Below, one piece after another: positions 1 through 9,812 of a stretch of DNA of 64,000 nt (position 1 is its first letter; the number at the start of each line of letters is the position of its first letter). The translations under genes were made by a program, and so were the position numbers. The notes beneath the pieces were generated by a model. The model searched no databases. It worked only from the letters and a program-made list of their open reading frames with translations, and was not told the origin of the DNA. This stretch comes from Bidens hawaiensis (taxonomy: Eukaryota > Streptophyta > Magnoliopsida > Asterales > Asteraceae): assembly GCA_021521415.1 (NCBI GenBank), contig JAIQDT010004206.1:1-64000 (forward strand), in the 5' to 3' direction.

Positions 1-533
1 ATTTCTAAGTTTTCAACAATCACAATATGTTTGACCGTAACAAACTTTTCTTCAAATGTTTACTAACCAAATTAACATTATAACCCACAATTAATCTTTT
101 TAAACTTATTTTAGCTTTTCTTTTATATGATGATCATTATTGTAGCAATTTTTCTCATGCCCATTAATTCTGTATTTCAATGGTTTGTGTATATATATAT
201 ATAAAATTCATCATTCATAACCATTTGTACCTATTTTTTCTAAATCTTGTGTTTCTGCATAAAACAGGTAAATAATGATTTTTATAATGAAGTTCTAGAT
301 TTCTACTTGCTTTTGTATTTCCTTCTGAAATTGATGTTGTGGAGTAATAGAATTTCAGAATGAAGCATTTATATTTTCTACTTTTTTCGTACACATGTAT
401 GTAAAGATGACATATTATTTGAGTTTCTTTTTTCTTTTGCTGGATTTATATAAATTTTTTTAACTTTTTTTTTTTAATTTGACACTTATTATTTTGGCGA
501 TTCCAATATAAGAGAAAGCCAACTGAAAGAGCA
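1..533. other. AT-rich intergenic sequence
   Basis: No gene is seen. The stretch is very AT-rich with short homopolymers and a small (TA)n tract near 193-202. It borders the reverse-strand LTR that begins at about 534. Confidence 0.6.
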
Positions 534-1007
534 CTAAGGATCTAGATCGATGAAGACATCATGTTAATCAGTGCGTTTCGATACGATTATGGTGTATACG
601 GTTAGTGTGGTTTCAAAGATGATTTCGGCAGAGTAATGAGGCAAATACGTGATAAAAATAGAACTGTTACATTACTGATAATGCTCCACACATATATATA
701 GACGATGACACGTTCGTTAACTTAAATCTTAACGAATGTGTCATTCGTTACATTAAATCTATCGAATGAACATACTCATTCGTGTTTACATTAGCCATAA
801 TGAATGCCCTTCATTCGTTGTCACATTCGTTAAGCGGGGTTAACGAATGTGGCTTACATTACATAACGAATGTGGCTTATTCGTTACAGGGTAACGAATA
901 GCCTTACATTAGAGCGAATGGGTAATTACCAAAATACCCTTAACATTATCTAGTAATATAATAATAATATAATAAAGACCGAGACGCCCAAGTCGTACAT
1001 TATTACA
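534..1007 (-). mobile_element. LTR of a CATTCGTTA-rich retroelement, copy A
   Basis: Read on the minus strand, this block aligns by eye with the LTR at 44088-44588. Both share the run CGTCTCGGTCTTTATT near the LTR start, the stretch CATTCGTTACCCTGTAACG and a 3' part containing GATCTAGATCCTTA. The core at about 700-930 is filled with AACGAATG and its complement CATTCGTTA. A TATA-like run lies at 691-701. The 3' terminus is not clean, so the boundary at 534 is approximate. No internal retroelement sequence follows it; it abuts copy B head to tail. Confidence 0.55.
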
Positions 1008-1010
1008 AGC

Positions 1011-1470
1011 AAGATCTAGACGCAATACCGATACGTTAATCCGTGTTCAATACATTAACGAAATACTTTATTGATGATCAATACTTTACATGAAGATACA
1101 TTATGATGGAGGAATACATTAGGAGGTCTAGAGAGAATCCGCATGGGTAACGGTACATAAACATAAATATGGCACAGAATTCTATGCTAAACAACTATGA
1201 ACGGCCTATTTATAGGCATGCCTCATCGTTAGAACTGTAGTAACGAATGAGACTCTTATTCGTTAACATCACTAACGAATGAGGTCTTTCCATAGCATGC
1301 TTAGCGAATGGATATACATAAACGGATGAGCCTCATTTCGTTACACTGGTAGTAGCGAATGGGCTCTTACATTAACGAATATGCATAGTCTTTAACGAAT
1401 GAGGCCTCATTCGCTAAACATCCTTAGTGAATGAGCCTTTATACATTAAGTGTAAAGACTAAACTACCCC
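1011..1470 (-). mobile_element. LTR of the same family, copy B
   Basis: A second reverse-strand copy is joined directly to copy A. On the minus strand its 3' end reads GCGTCTAGATCTTG and it carries a CCTATAAATAGG promoter-like motif at about 1206-1217. The 1225-1450 stretch is dense in AACGAATG/CATTCGTTA. Copies A and B differ considerably outside the motifs, so they are related members rather than the two LTRs of one young element. The outer boundary near 1470 is estimated. Confidence 0.5.
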
Positions 1471-1861
1471 TATCCTATTCGAACAGCCGCGGACACCAAA
1501 TCTGTGCACTTACACCAACTTTTTGGTGGTCCCTACTTTTTTCCCTTCGATTGATCACATTTTGAGTGGTCTTTAAGGTTGGGACTATTGGTGTTAATAA
1601 TCCCAACTATGCCCTATTTGGTAAATTAGTCATCCTTTTACACTTGCCTGCTGGCAGACCCAACTATTGGTATATTTGTTTTTAACTGGCCGTGACTAAC
1701 GAATGACTAACTCCGTTAGTGATTTGCTAATGTGGCATGCCTAGTTGTCAAAAATTGCTTATATTGCAGCTTACGTGGAGTATAACAATTTTATCTCTCT
1801 CCCTCCCTCCCCTGCAATTCACCCACCACCACCACCCGCCACTACCAAACCCTAGCCCTTT

Positions 1862-2227
1862 TCAGAAACTCGATTGCTTCTTTTCTTCTTCTTTATCGAT
1901 CGCCTTCCTCATTATTTTCGTCTTGAAGAAGTCGGCATCATAATCATCCCCCGAAGACACCGACTGATTCTCCTCCTCCTCCTTCATTCCTTCCTTCCTT
2001 CCTTCCTTCCTTCCTTCCTTCTTCTTCTTCTTCTTCTTCTTCTTCTTCTTCTTCTTCTTCTTCGATGAACACCACAAGCAACCAATACTCCGTTGCACCG
2101 GTGACACGCTTCTCGACGAATTAAACGAACCGGATCTAGAATTCGATTTCAATTTACCAATTGATGAATATTTAGGTTTCGAAGCTCGATTTCCGTCGGA
2201 ATATTCGGTGGATTTCTTCATATGCAA
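1862..2227 (-). pseudogene. Gene-like fragment inside the inverted-repeat element
   Basis: A 121-codon reading frame starts MHMKKSTEYSDGNR. It has a serine-rich segment ending in RSIGCLWC, then a run of lysines encoded by a (TTC)n tract, a repeated GRKE block from (TTCC)n, and an acidic end with SSGDDYDADFF. The non-repeat parts look like ordinary plant protein sequence, not transposase. I do not recognise the family. The microsatellite core argues against a functional product. The likely explanation is a host-gene piece captured between the two inverted arms and then expanded by slippage. Confidence 0.3.
1987..2063. repeat. (TTCC)n followed by (TTC)n microsatellite
   Basis: About eight TTCC units run into about fifteen TTC units. 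The tract lies in the middle of the captured-gene-like segment and supplies the poly-lysine and GRKE repeats of the minus-strand frame. Confidence 0.9.
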
Positions 2228-2795
2228 GTTGCGTTCGTTTTGATCTCCGCTGGTGTAGGGAGGCGAATTTTCCGGAAACTTCTTGTTAGGTGATCGAGGG
2301 CGGTGGTAGAGGGCGGGACGGAGGTTGCAGATGGCGGAGGGCGGTAGAGGTGGTTAACGGAGGTTGCAGGTGCTGGCATAGAAGAAAGCTTGGAGGAGAG
2401 GCGGTTACAGCACGAAAGATATCTTGTAGCGGCGGTGGTGGCGGAAAGTCTGGTGTAGCGGTGGTGGCCGGTGGTGGAAGTGGGCGGCCGTGAAGTGAAA
2501 AGGTAGAGGAGCTGCAGATGGTGGAGGTGGAAGATGGATTTATTGAGATCTACGGTGATGCTCCTGCTTATGTTGTTGGGGTTGCCACCTAAGTTGCCAC
2601 AAAGCAATTTTTTGACAACTAGGCGTGCCACATTAGCAAATCACTAATGGCGTTAGTCATCCATTAGTCGCGACCTGTTAAAAACAAATATGCCAATAAT
2701 TGGGACTGCCAGCAGGCAAGTGCAAAATTGAGACTGATATTTACCAATAGGGCATAGTTGAGATTATTTAAAACCAATATTCCTTAATGTTGAGA

Positions 2796-3437
2796 TGGTG
2801 ATTCCTCATAGTTTGTTAGCATGTGTTAACAGAGAGAATAAAGCCATCAGGATACCAAAACAGTATTATTGTCAGAAAACTTTAATTTATATATTATTTT
2901 TCAATTTAACTTATTTTTTCTACTCGAATTTTAATGGACGACACCAAATTGATAATTGGGTAGTGTGAAACGTTGTTTTGGTATTCAAATTACATTTTAT
3001 AATACCTGAATGGCGTATGCATACACTATCTGTTTTATAATACTTGAATGACATTTTATAATTGGGTTTTGATTTTTAAAGATATCGGGTGCAAAGTTAC
3101 CCGATGACAAAGGTTTTTTTTTTATTAAAATTTGAATTAAAATGATTATGTAATGTGTTATAGTTCAATTAAAATTACCCCTTTTTCTCTCTCTCTTAAT
3201 AAGTATGAGATTTGCCTTTTTTTTCATTCATGTATGGGACACAGATCACTATCTAGTTAAAGAAGTAAAGCAAGATATCACATTCATATTCAATTATAAG
3301 AATTTAGTGTTAAAGAAGTTAAATAAATAAAATATTGAATAATTAAATTTTCTTTTTAATTTTACAAGTTGTAAAGCTAAATAATTTGAATAGTTACATT
3401 GAATAGTTACTTTTTTTGGTAGAAATATATATATTAA
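2796..3437. other. Intergenic, no gene seen
   Basis: AT-rich DNA with T-runs and no reading frame of note. It separates the inverted-repeat element from the Helitron. Confidence 0.5.
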
Positions 3438-3827
3438 ACTAACTTTTGAACCCGTGTATTACACGGGATTTATCAAACGATAAAAATAAAAAAGGTCTTT
3501 TATTTCACTTGTGATTATCAAAATATTTATGAATTAATTTAATGTAGACTTAGAGGAAAAACAAATGGGTTAACGAAAATTACTAAAATGGCATGGTTTT
3601 GGAAATGTCAGGTGTGGATTTGCAAGAAATTTAAAAAATATGCTAAAGTTGCGTAGTTGGTCAAACTTCAGGTACGAAAATGACACTATGTTATAACCCG
3701 TTTGACAAAATGATTTTGACCCATGACCCATGGATAGCTAAAATGAATGATATGAGATATTAGAAATTAGGAGAAATATAGGCTTGACGCCTAAGATTCA
3801 GCATTTTCTTTTATTAGTATTGTAAGA
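3438..3827 (-). mobile_element. Non-autonomous Helitron, copy 1
   Basis: On the minus strand the element begins TCTTACAATACTAATAAAAG (3827 downwards) and ends with TTAGT, a one-base variant of CTAGT. An 8-bp-stem hairpin (CCCGTGTA/TACACGGG, 3451-3467) sits just inside the 3' end. It is flanked by A and T on the minus strand, the Helitron insertion signature. The body aligns with the copy at 27188-27604 over its whole length. It encodes nothing. Confidence 0.6.
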
Positions 3828-4704
3828 TACATAGGCAAGAATGATCCTATTTTCTGTATAAAAATGTTTTTATAGCGTATATTAAAAAGGTTATACAATA
3901 TAATCGTGATAACACAATTGTCTTTTAACTTTTAAGTGAGGAGATTGTATCTATCAATTTCTTTTATGTCAATGCATGCAATTCAATTTACACCATTCCA
4001 TAAAAGGAAAGCGTCGTCAATTCCAATATAGGAATACATAGTTCACAATGCATTCGTAAACCCATATATAAACCCGTAAAGTAAGTCAAAGTGTTGAAAT
4101 ACATAGTTCATAATGCATTTGTAAACCCATATCCAACCCGTAAAAAGTTCCTATTAATGTTATATCTTGTCTAATACTTGAATATGATTTCGGATATATG
4201 TTTCAATATTCTGGTTTGATTCATGTTTTTATGCATATTGAATTCTCGAAAATATTACCATGTTTTCTTACTTCCGAATTTCTTCTGATCATTTCCTCAT
4301 TCTTTGGTGAATTAAGTTACATAACAACAATCCATATCCCCTCCAAAACCTAATAAGCCCATTTCCATTAAGGTTCTAGATCACCCTTCATCGATTTAAC
4401 GGAAACTAGGAAAGAAAGGTTACTGGTTAGGTTTCTTGCGTGATCTAGCATGTCATAAATTTGTTGAACCATTTTTGAAGACCAGAATCAGTCTTGATGT
4501 TGTCTCAACTTAATTTTAAAACTTTGCCACTTAAGATTAAAATCCAAAGTTGTTTGCATTGTATTATTGCTTTATCTTGCTATTTTGTTAATAATCAAAT
4601 GGTTTTGAAACTTAAATCACACAAGGTTACCTAGTTTGGAAATCTTCATGCACATTAAGCCCAACTAAATTAAAGAAAGAGAAAAGTTACGAAGAGGAGA
4701 CACG

Positions 4705-4786
<82 letters not shown>

Positions 4787-5231
4787 TAACTAAGTTTAAT
4801 AATCACACAGACTTTTACGGCTATGTATTCTAGATTCTCATCCATGGTCATATCTATTGACCATTTATATAGCACGTTCCATAAATATGAACAATGTTCA
4901 AGCATTTTTATCTTACTGTGCTAAACTCATAATTTAATGTGAATAATAATAACTTAATAAGGGTATTTATGCTTTATGCAATTTACTTGACTGATGTCCG
5001 AGCGCCATCTATATGCTAGTTTTTTGTCTTAACAGTTTTTTTTAAAGAATTAATCGTTACCGGTAGTGATAGAAACATTGTAATCACACACCATTTAGTT
5101 ATAAAATTATCCCACATCAAGAACGTACGTACAATGCAGTAATTTTGTAGATACACTTGATTATATATCAGGAACCAATTAAATAGGTCCAAGCATACTT
5201 TAGCTTGTAGAAAAAACATTCCGGTCTTAAT
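3828..5231. other. Intergenic stretch downstream of the first WIP gene
   Basis: No gene is seen. Two short similar segments, with CATAGTTCA(C/T)AATGCAT(T/C)(C/T)GTAAACCCATAT at about 4038 and 4102, form a small local duplication. The (AAT)n tract is listed separately. Confidence 0.5.
4705..4784. repeat. (AAT)n microsatellite, about 26 units
   Basis: An uninterrupted AAT/TAA trinucleotide run of about 80 bp. It gives spurious poly-isoleucine frames on the minus strand. Confidence 0.95.
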
Positions 5232-5483
5232 TTAGTTGGGTCCCCAACAGCTCAAGTACATAACTTGCCGGAAAGAGTCATCGGATTGCGTCTTCCTCTC
5301 TCCACCGTGGATATTATGTCCCAGGAAGCCGGAAAAGGGACGAAGACTCGCAGGATCAGCACCATTAGGGGAAGTGAATGCCTTCTTGTTCTGGCGGAAG
5401 GACTTGACCAATGATTTAACTTTGCAACCGTCGTTGACAACTGCGACGCCAGCAGCTATGCAAACACGGCTCAAAGAACTCAT
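5232..5483 (-). CDS. Wound-induced polypeptide family protein (WIP, DUF3774), copy 1
   Basis: This 83-residue protein starts MSSLSRVCIAAGVAVV and ends in the family signature QVMYLSCWGPN. WIP proteins are small plant proteins induced by wounding or stress. The family has a variable N-terminal helix, a basic middle and a nearly invariant C-terminal YLSCWGP; the molecular role is not settled. The middle here (KSLVKSFRQNKKAF, then PASLRPFSGFLGHN) is unlike the RWNYTIRS type of the other three copies, so this is a divergent subgroup. I chose the inner Met at 5483 because it aligns with the MSS start of the paralogues; the 42-codon upstream extension would run through the TATA box. The TATA motif lies 38 bp upstream. 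The frame is intact. Confidence 0.85.
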   Translation of the reverse strand: MSSLSRVCIAAGVAVVNDGCKVKSLVKSFRQNKKAFTSPNGADPASLRPFSGFLGHNIHGGERKTQSDDSFRQVMYLSCWGPN

Positions 5484-5520
5484 GGTGTGATTGGTTGAGT
5501 AGGTGATCGATAAATTGAAG

Positions 5521-5532
5521 GGGTATTTATAG
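5521..5532 (-). promoter_or_regulatory. TATA box of WIP copy 1
   Basis: On the minus strand this reads CTATAAATACCC, 38 bp before the ATG. The same CTATNNATACCC form precedes the WIP genes at 23357 and 26666. The implied 5' leader is very short. Confidence 0.6.
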
Positions 5533-5661
5533 ATGACATTTGGGAAGTATGCGTTGTAATGTACAAATGTCTCCATGAATGGTTTTGCTTTTAAGATGTT
5601 GGGTACCATCTAAAGTATGGAAAGTGGAAAGCAAAGTTGATAAATCAATTATGATCATCAA

Positions 5662-5861
5662 GGTTTAAATATGTTGTTGGTAGCAATGGTGATTCGCACT
5701 AACTTAGGGCATAAGTGACAAGTGCTATCAATGGTAACTAGCTATACAATTATAAGTAAATGGTTTAAATATGTTGTTGGTAGCAATGGTGATTCGCACT
5801 AACTTAGGGCATAAGTGATAAGTGCTATCAATGGTAACTAGCTATACAATTATAAGTAAAT
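5662..5861. repeat. Exact-period 100-bp tandem duplication
   Basis: Units 5662-5761 and 5762-5861 differ at about one internal position (AAGTGACAAG versus AAGTGATAAG). A third, decayed unit continues after 5861. It lies upstream of WIP copy 1, in what could be distal promoter sequence. Confidence 0.9.
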
Positions 5862-5914
5862 GGGCTTCAACAAAGGCCGGGCATAAGTAACAACTACTAT
5901 CAATAGTAACTATA

Positions 5915-6175
5915 CTATTATCAACCCTAACTAGATGGGTACATTTTGCTACGCTCAATATACAACATGGTGATTAGTGGTAACTAAACTGAGTTATTGT
6001 TAACAAACAAATCTTTAGAAGTAAGTTAGATACATTTGCTAACTATTATCAGCCCTAACTAGATGGATAGTGTTCACTAGGCTCGATATACAACATGGTG
6101 ATTAGCGGTAACTAAACAGTGTTACTGTCAGCAAACAAATCACTAGAAGTTGGATACATTGACGTGCATTACTGC
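5915..6175. repeat. Diverged direct repeat of about 130 bp
   Basis: Segments at about 5920-6040 and 6050-6175 share AACCCTAACTAGATGG-like starts, ATATACAACATGGTGATTAG, GGTAACTAAAC and AACAAATC in the same order. It is an older duplication next to the 100-bp one and is non-coding. Confidence 0.65.
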
Positions 6176-7927
6176 TCGAATAACTGACGGCTGTTTAAGC
6201 TGTCAACTGATACAATTTTTTTTGTGTCGTTTCAACTTAAACGTCATGATGGTTCTATACATGTATGAGGAATATCTTAGCTCGATTTCAATGCACATTT
6301 TCTAAGAAAATAAATACTTGTTCTTGTTCAGCTTTCTAAATTATCTGATTAATATTTTACACTAGTGAAAATACTTTATATGAAACTGAGATTAACAAGA
6401 TCTAGAAGGTTAAGGTGGAACTTTACTTATTATGAAACTCGTGAACTCGAAACTCACATGTAATTGACTGATCAACAAAGATGTATAAGCAATACAAAAC
6501 GATTAAGGATGATAACCGATAAGAATAGTTGTATGCAGATGATATAATTAAAGAAATTAGATACGTACTTTTATATAGCTTATGAAAAGTGGAAAAGCAA
6601 AGAAAATACTACATATTAAAAAGTTTGAAAATAAAACACAACTGATTGCTCACTAAAAGCACAAGTATTGATTCCAATCTTAACTTTAAAATATGAAGTG
6701 GCCGTGTAGGATGATGGTGAAATGCAATATGAAAGTGCATACATCTTTCTTGTAAAAGTTTCACAATAATGTAGTTAGTATTTCCATTTATTATTATATT
6801 CTAGATTTCTTTTGTACAAACGAATTTTATATTTTTAAATAATGAAAATATCTACAACGGTTTGGTTGGATTATGCAAACCGGTTCCCATATTACAAATC
6901 ACAAATTAATTAGTAATCTAATTATATGTATCCTTAAATCCGACTTTAACTCCATGCGTCATTATTACATACAACAATCAACAACATACTTTCGTTACTT
7001 TAAAATGCTAGTGTTGCGTGGTAAAAGAAATTAAAGGACAAAAATTTGGATTTTTCCCACAATGATAAAAGTCATGAAATTTGGATTTTGCTAATGCTTG
7101 TGAATTTTGGTTTAACTAGCAAATATCAAACATCATGTCAATGTCCCCATATGCATTGGAATTTTAACTAGCCTATCTTAACCAATGTTTTACCGCATCG
7201 GACATCAACCGGATGGGTAATCAGTTCACCGGTTCAACCGATCGAACCGGTCCAACCAGCCAAAAACTTTCATCTAAAAAATGACGGTTATGACTGAAAA
7301 TAAATTTTTTCAAAAAAAATATCTTTTTATAGTAAAACTGGTTCAATCGGTCTGAATCCCTGTCAGACCGGCTGGTCCGATCCTCAACAATATTGATCTA
7401 CGTGTTTTGTTTGAACTAGTATTTAAATAAAAGAAGAAAAAACAAAACAATAAATAAATGTGTGTATGCATATGATTTATATGATTGGTGAGCTTGAAGT
7501 GAATCACACCCACCAAAAAGAGGTAAGTCGTTAAGGAGGTGTTGTGGTTTGACGCCTAGTGGATCAGATGGCCGGATGGCACCTACCTTGGTCACCCATG
7601 ACAAACGGTCTATGGGTTTTAGTTTAAAGGAAAAAAATCGAGTTGCTAATACGATATAGTTTTATAGTGTAGTAATTAAGTGAAATGGTCAAAAGAAATT
7701 TGATGGAAAAACGACTCTAAGATCCGTGATTTCGACCACTCAAGGCCACAAAGGTGGCCTGACCAATAAAGCCTATGATAATTTAAACGACATCGTTTTG
7801 TTGCAATCCTCCAAAAATCTTTTGGTGATGATCAAAATTCCTTTTGATTAATAAAGTTGTATACCATGTTACATATATACCTAACCTCAAAAAAATAATA
7901 ATAAATAAATAATTACAAAAAGGATTA
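6176..7927. other. Intergenic stretch between WIP copies 1 and 2
   Basis: No gene is seen. The stretch contains one MITE candidate (7181-7398). The last 130 bp, from about 7795, resembles the 3' flank of the WIP gene at 23357, for example TTTTGATTAATAA followed by GTTGTA. This shows that the duplicated unit included downstream sequence. Confidence 0.5.
7181..7398. mobile_element. MITE candidate with CCGGTTCAACCG motifs
   Basis: The ends are imperfect inverted repeats: ACCAATGTTTTACCGCATCGG at left and, inverted, ATCAATATTGTTGAGGATCGG at right. Subterminal CGGTTCAACCG motifs occur near both ends. A clean target duplication was not found. A fragment with similar CATCCGGTCTG text lies near 28045-28110. 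Confidence 0.4.
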
Positions 7928-8189
7928 TCAATTAGGACCCCAACAAGTCAAGTAGATGACTTTTCTTAACGACTCTTCTAATTGTTCAATGCTTGTGCTT
8001 GAAGCCATAGTCACCTGCGATGATAACTTCTTTGTTTGTCTTTGTTTGTGTGACTGACCAGATATTAGATTTAACGTGGTGGTGGACGGATCTGATAGTG
8101 TAATTCCACCGTGTAACGCCTTGATCTTTGAGTGCCTCCACCAGTCCAACTCTGCCGGCCACCAACCATGCTCTAGGTGTTGAACTCAT
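7928..8189 (-). pseudogene. WIP family pseudogene, copy 2
   Basis: The N-terminal half (MSSTPRAWLVAGRVGLVEAL, then RWNYTIRSVHHH) is in one frame and the C-terminal half (SIEQLEESLRKVIYLTCWGPN-type) is in another. The break is a tandem duplication of the 10-mer CTTTGTTTGT at 8030-8049. Removing one unit brings the frames together, giving VTQTKKLS where copy 3 has VTQAKKLS. No other stop is seen, so this single event explains the loss. The promoter was separately interrupted by a solo LTR at 8262-9210. It is closest to copy 3 (23357-23608), including the flanks, so the two arose from a recent duplication. A truncated 67-residue product could still be made if it is transcribed. Confidence 0.85.
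8030..8049. repeat. 10-bp tandem duplication causing the WIP frameshift
   Basis: CTTTGTTTGT occurs twice in direct succession (8030-8039 and 8040-8049). Paralogous WIP genes have a single, diverged unit here. The +10 length change shifts the frame. Confidence 0.85.
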
Positions 8190-8261
8190 CTCTAGAAAAT
8201 TGTTAAAAGAAAGTTGGTTGTGTTTTGAGTCGTACTATGTAAGATCAATCTACGTGTTTGA

Positions 8262-9210
8262 TGTAGGAAACCGTTCGCGTATAAAAATAAAATACTTTTA
8301 ATAAAATGATTACAATACAAGGAATCAAACCTATCTAGGAAAGCAAGTAAATTACAATACGAATTACACCGGAAAAAATCAAAATTACATTACAATTGAA
8401 ATAAAATAATGCAAGAAAGGTGTAGAAGAAGAATTGTGTCGTAGTCTTTGTGGCCGAGCATCGTGTTTTACACGGGGCCCTTAAAACAAATTCCGAGTTT
8501 CTCCCTGTTTTGTTTCCCATGGTACAACGGGCTAAGCAATATTTATTGTCGGGGAGGGCTCTAGCACCCGAATGGTACCTTAAAGAAAATGATGAAGATG
8601 ATCAAGAATGTTGGAATTCTTTAGGGAGAAAGTTAAAGAAAACACAAGAAAGAATGTGTTACTTGGTGTGTCTTTCAACCAAGGAATACCTTGGTATTTA
8701 TAGTTGAAAAACCAACTCATTCACCATAAGGCGGTATGCTATGGGCGCGGTGGATGGGGCTTGGAGGGCGCGGTGGGTGCGGAACACCGCGGAGGGGCGC
8801 CGTTGAAGCGGGCGCGGAAGGGGGAACGGTGGTTGCAACGATGGGCGCGGTGAGGGCTCTCTCTCTCACACACACACATGTATATATATATATATATATA
8901 TTGGGGGGCCCAAGGGTCATTAAACCATAGCGGGACGGGCTTCGATGCCCCGTTTCTTACGAGGCGATGACGTGGCGTTGACGTGGCACGTGGAGGGGCT
9001 TCGATGCCCCTCACCATAGCATACAGCCTAACCACATGAGTTGAAACTTCAATCACCATTAACCAAAGCTTAATTTTTTTGACCAAATTAAAGGAACCAA
9101 TAATTAAAACTTTAATTTTTTTTGACCAAATTAAAGAACATTTGACTAATCGACTAACAAACTTAAATAAAATAATTCAAAGTTTTTTTTCACACCAAAA
9201 TTTCCTAACA
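8262..9210 (-). mobile_element. Solo LTR in the promoter of WIP copy 2
   Basis: The 949-bp block begins TGTAGGAAA and ends TTTCCTAACA, so it has TG...CA ends with a short inverted repeat. It is flanked by the 5-bp duplication TTTGA at 8257-8261 and 9211-9215. The minus-strand TATAAATA at 8695-8702 suggests minus orientation. There is no PBS, PPT or coding region, as expected of a solo LTR left by LTR-LTR recombination. The flanks on either side are contiguous in the paralogous promoter at about 23690-23735, which confirms the insertion. A MITE is nested inside. Confidence 0.85.
8730..9028. mobile_element. PIF/Harbinger-type MITE nested in the solo LTR
   Basis: The 299-bp element has terminal inverted repeats GGCGGTATGCTATGG (left) and, inverted, GGCTGTATGCTATGG (right). 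The 3-bp duplication TAA lies at 8727-8729 and 9029-9031. The GC-rich body contains GGGCGCGG repeats, a (CA)n/(TA)n tract at 8870-8901 and no ORF. A 3-bp TAA/TTA duplication is the Harbinger signature. Confidence 0.8.
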
Positions 9211-9330
9211 TTTGATGGTGAAGCAGCAATGATATGGATCGGATATATATCGACGCAAAAGAGAACCAAGTTTATGGGGGCAAAAACAGTCAAAAACGCT
9301 GATGGTTTTAGTTAGGGGCCCTTCGTTTTT
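9211..9330 (-). promoter_or_regulatory. Displaced promoter of WIP pseudogene copy 2
   Basis: This segment aligns with the WIP copy 3 promoter at 23692-23805. Shared features are TTTGATG(GTG)AAGCAGCA, GATCGG(G/A)TATATAT, the GGGGG(A/C)AAAA stretch and ATGGTTTTAGTT. The TATA region at about 9241-9250 now lies more than 1 kb from the coding start because of the solo LTR. Confidence 0.65.
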
Positions 9331-9612
9331 GGCCTTTATCGTTATTTCAAGTATATTTATTATTAATTAACACAACATTATGAGTCATCAAATTTTATCT
9401 GCTATGGCTTGTACGCACTTCTAGGTAGTTGGGTACTACTTTAGTAAAGTAAACTGGGGGTGCCCTTTACGAATCCGGCACGTATATTTTAAACCTACGT
9501 TGCTCTTTTGTTCTTTTGGAACTTAGTTTTCTGCGTCCTTGTTCAACAAAATAATAACTTCTAGAAATACTTTTTTTATATTGCCGACCCACACATATAT
9601 GAACAAACGCGA

Positions 9613-9812
9613 CTAGGTATGGAAACTGGACTGTTATCAAATGGTGTTGTACTGGGTCACTTTTACTACCGTTTCAGTACTTACTTTTATGTTTTCCGGG
9701 GTCAGTATTTTGGTTTAGTATGGTACTCGTAATTTCAGTTGATTTATCTTTAAAACAGTACCGAACATTTTCTGTATCGGTACCATTTTTTTGCGATTTT
9801 CAGCATTGGTTC
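9613..9812. mobile_element. Left part of a MITE-like repeat split by the copia element
   Basis: The segment starts CTAGGTATGGAAACTGGAC and contains several GGTACC/CAGTACT-type motifs. Right of the copia element, 18209-18254 continues with CAGTACTGATTCCGAGC and ends CATCCCTAG. This suggests one hAT-type MITE cut in two by the retrotransposon. An 8-bp target duplication was not found, so the call is tentative. Confidence 0.35.

Larger units (their letters stand above)
1575..2795. mobile_element. Long-terminal-inverted-repeat element, Pack-MULE candidate
   Basis: The left arm (about 1575-1795) and right arm (about 2600-2795) are inverted copies of each other over roughly 200 bp. For example AACTATGCCCTATTTGGTAAA at left matches, inverted, the right-arm text near 2735-2760. 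Both arms share the GCCTAGTTGTCAAAAAATTGC-like segment and the GTTAGTGATTTGCTAATGTG-like segment. Arms this long suggest a Mutator-like non-autonomous element. The interior (1800-2600) is more GC-rich, encodes gene-like sequence and lacks transposase. A 9-bp target duplication could not be fixed by eye. Confidence 0.55.

Noticed and set aside
1874..2068. Leucine-rich plus-strand frame
   Set aside because: It is the (TTCC)n/(TTC)n microsatellite read in another phase.
4687..4905. Poly-isoleucine minus-strand frame
   Set aside because: It is a translation of the (AAT)n microsatellite.
5232..5609. Longer 125-residue start for WIP copy 1
   Set aside because: The added 42 codons overlap the TATA box and have no counterpart in the paralogues.
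7416..7604. 62-residue minus-strand frame
   Set aside because: No conserved motif and no promoter context; taken as chance.
8450..8707. 85-residue plus-strand frame
   Set aside because: It lies wholly in the solo LTR and opposes its likely orientation.
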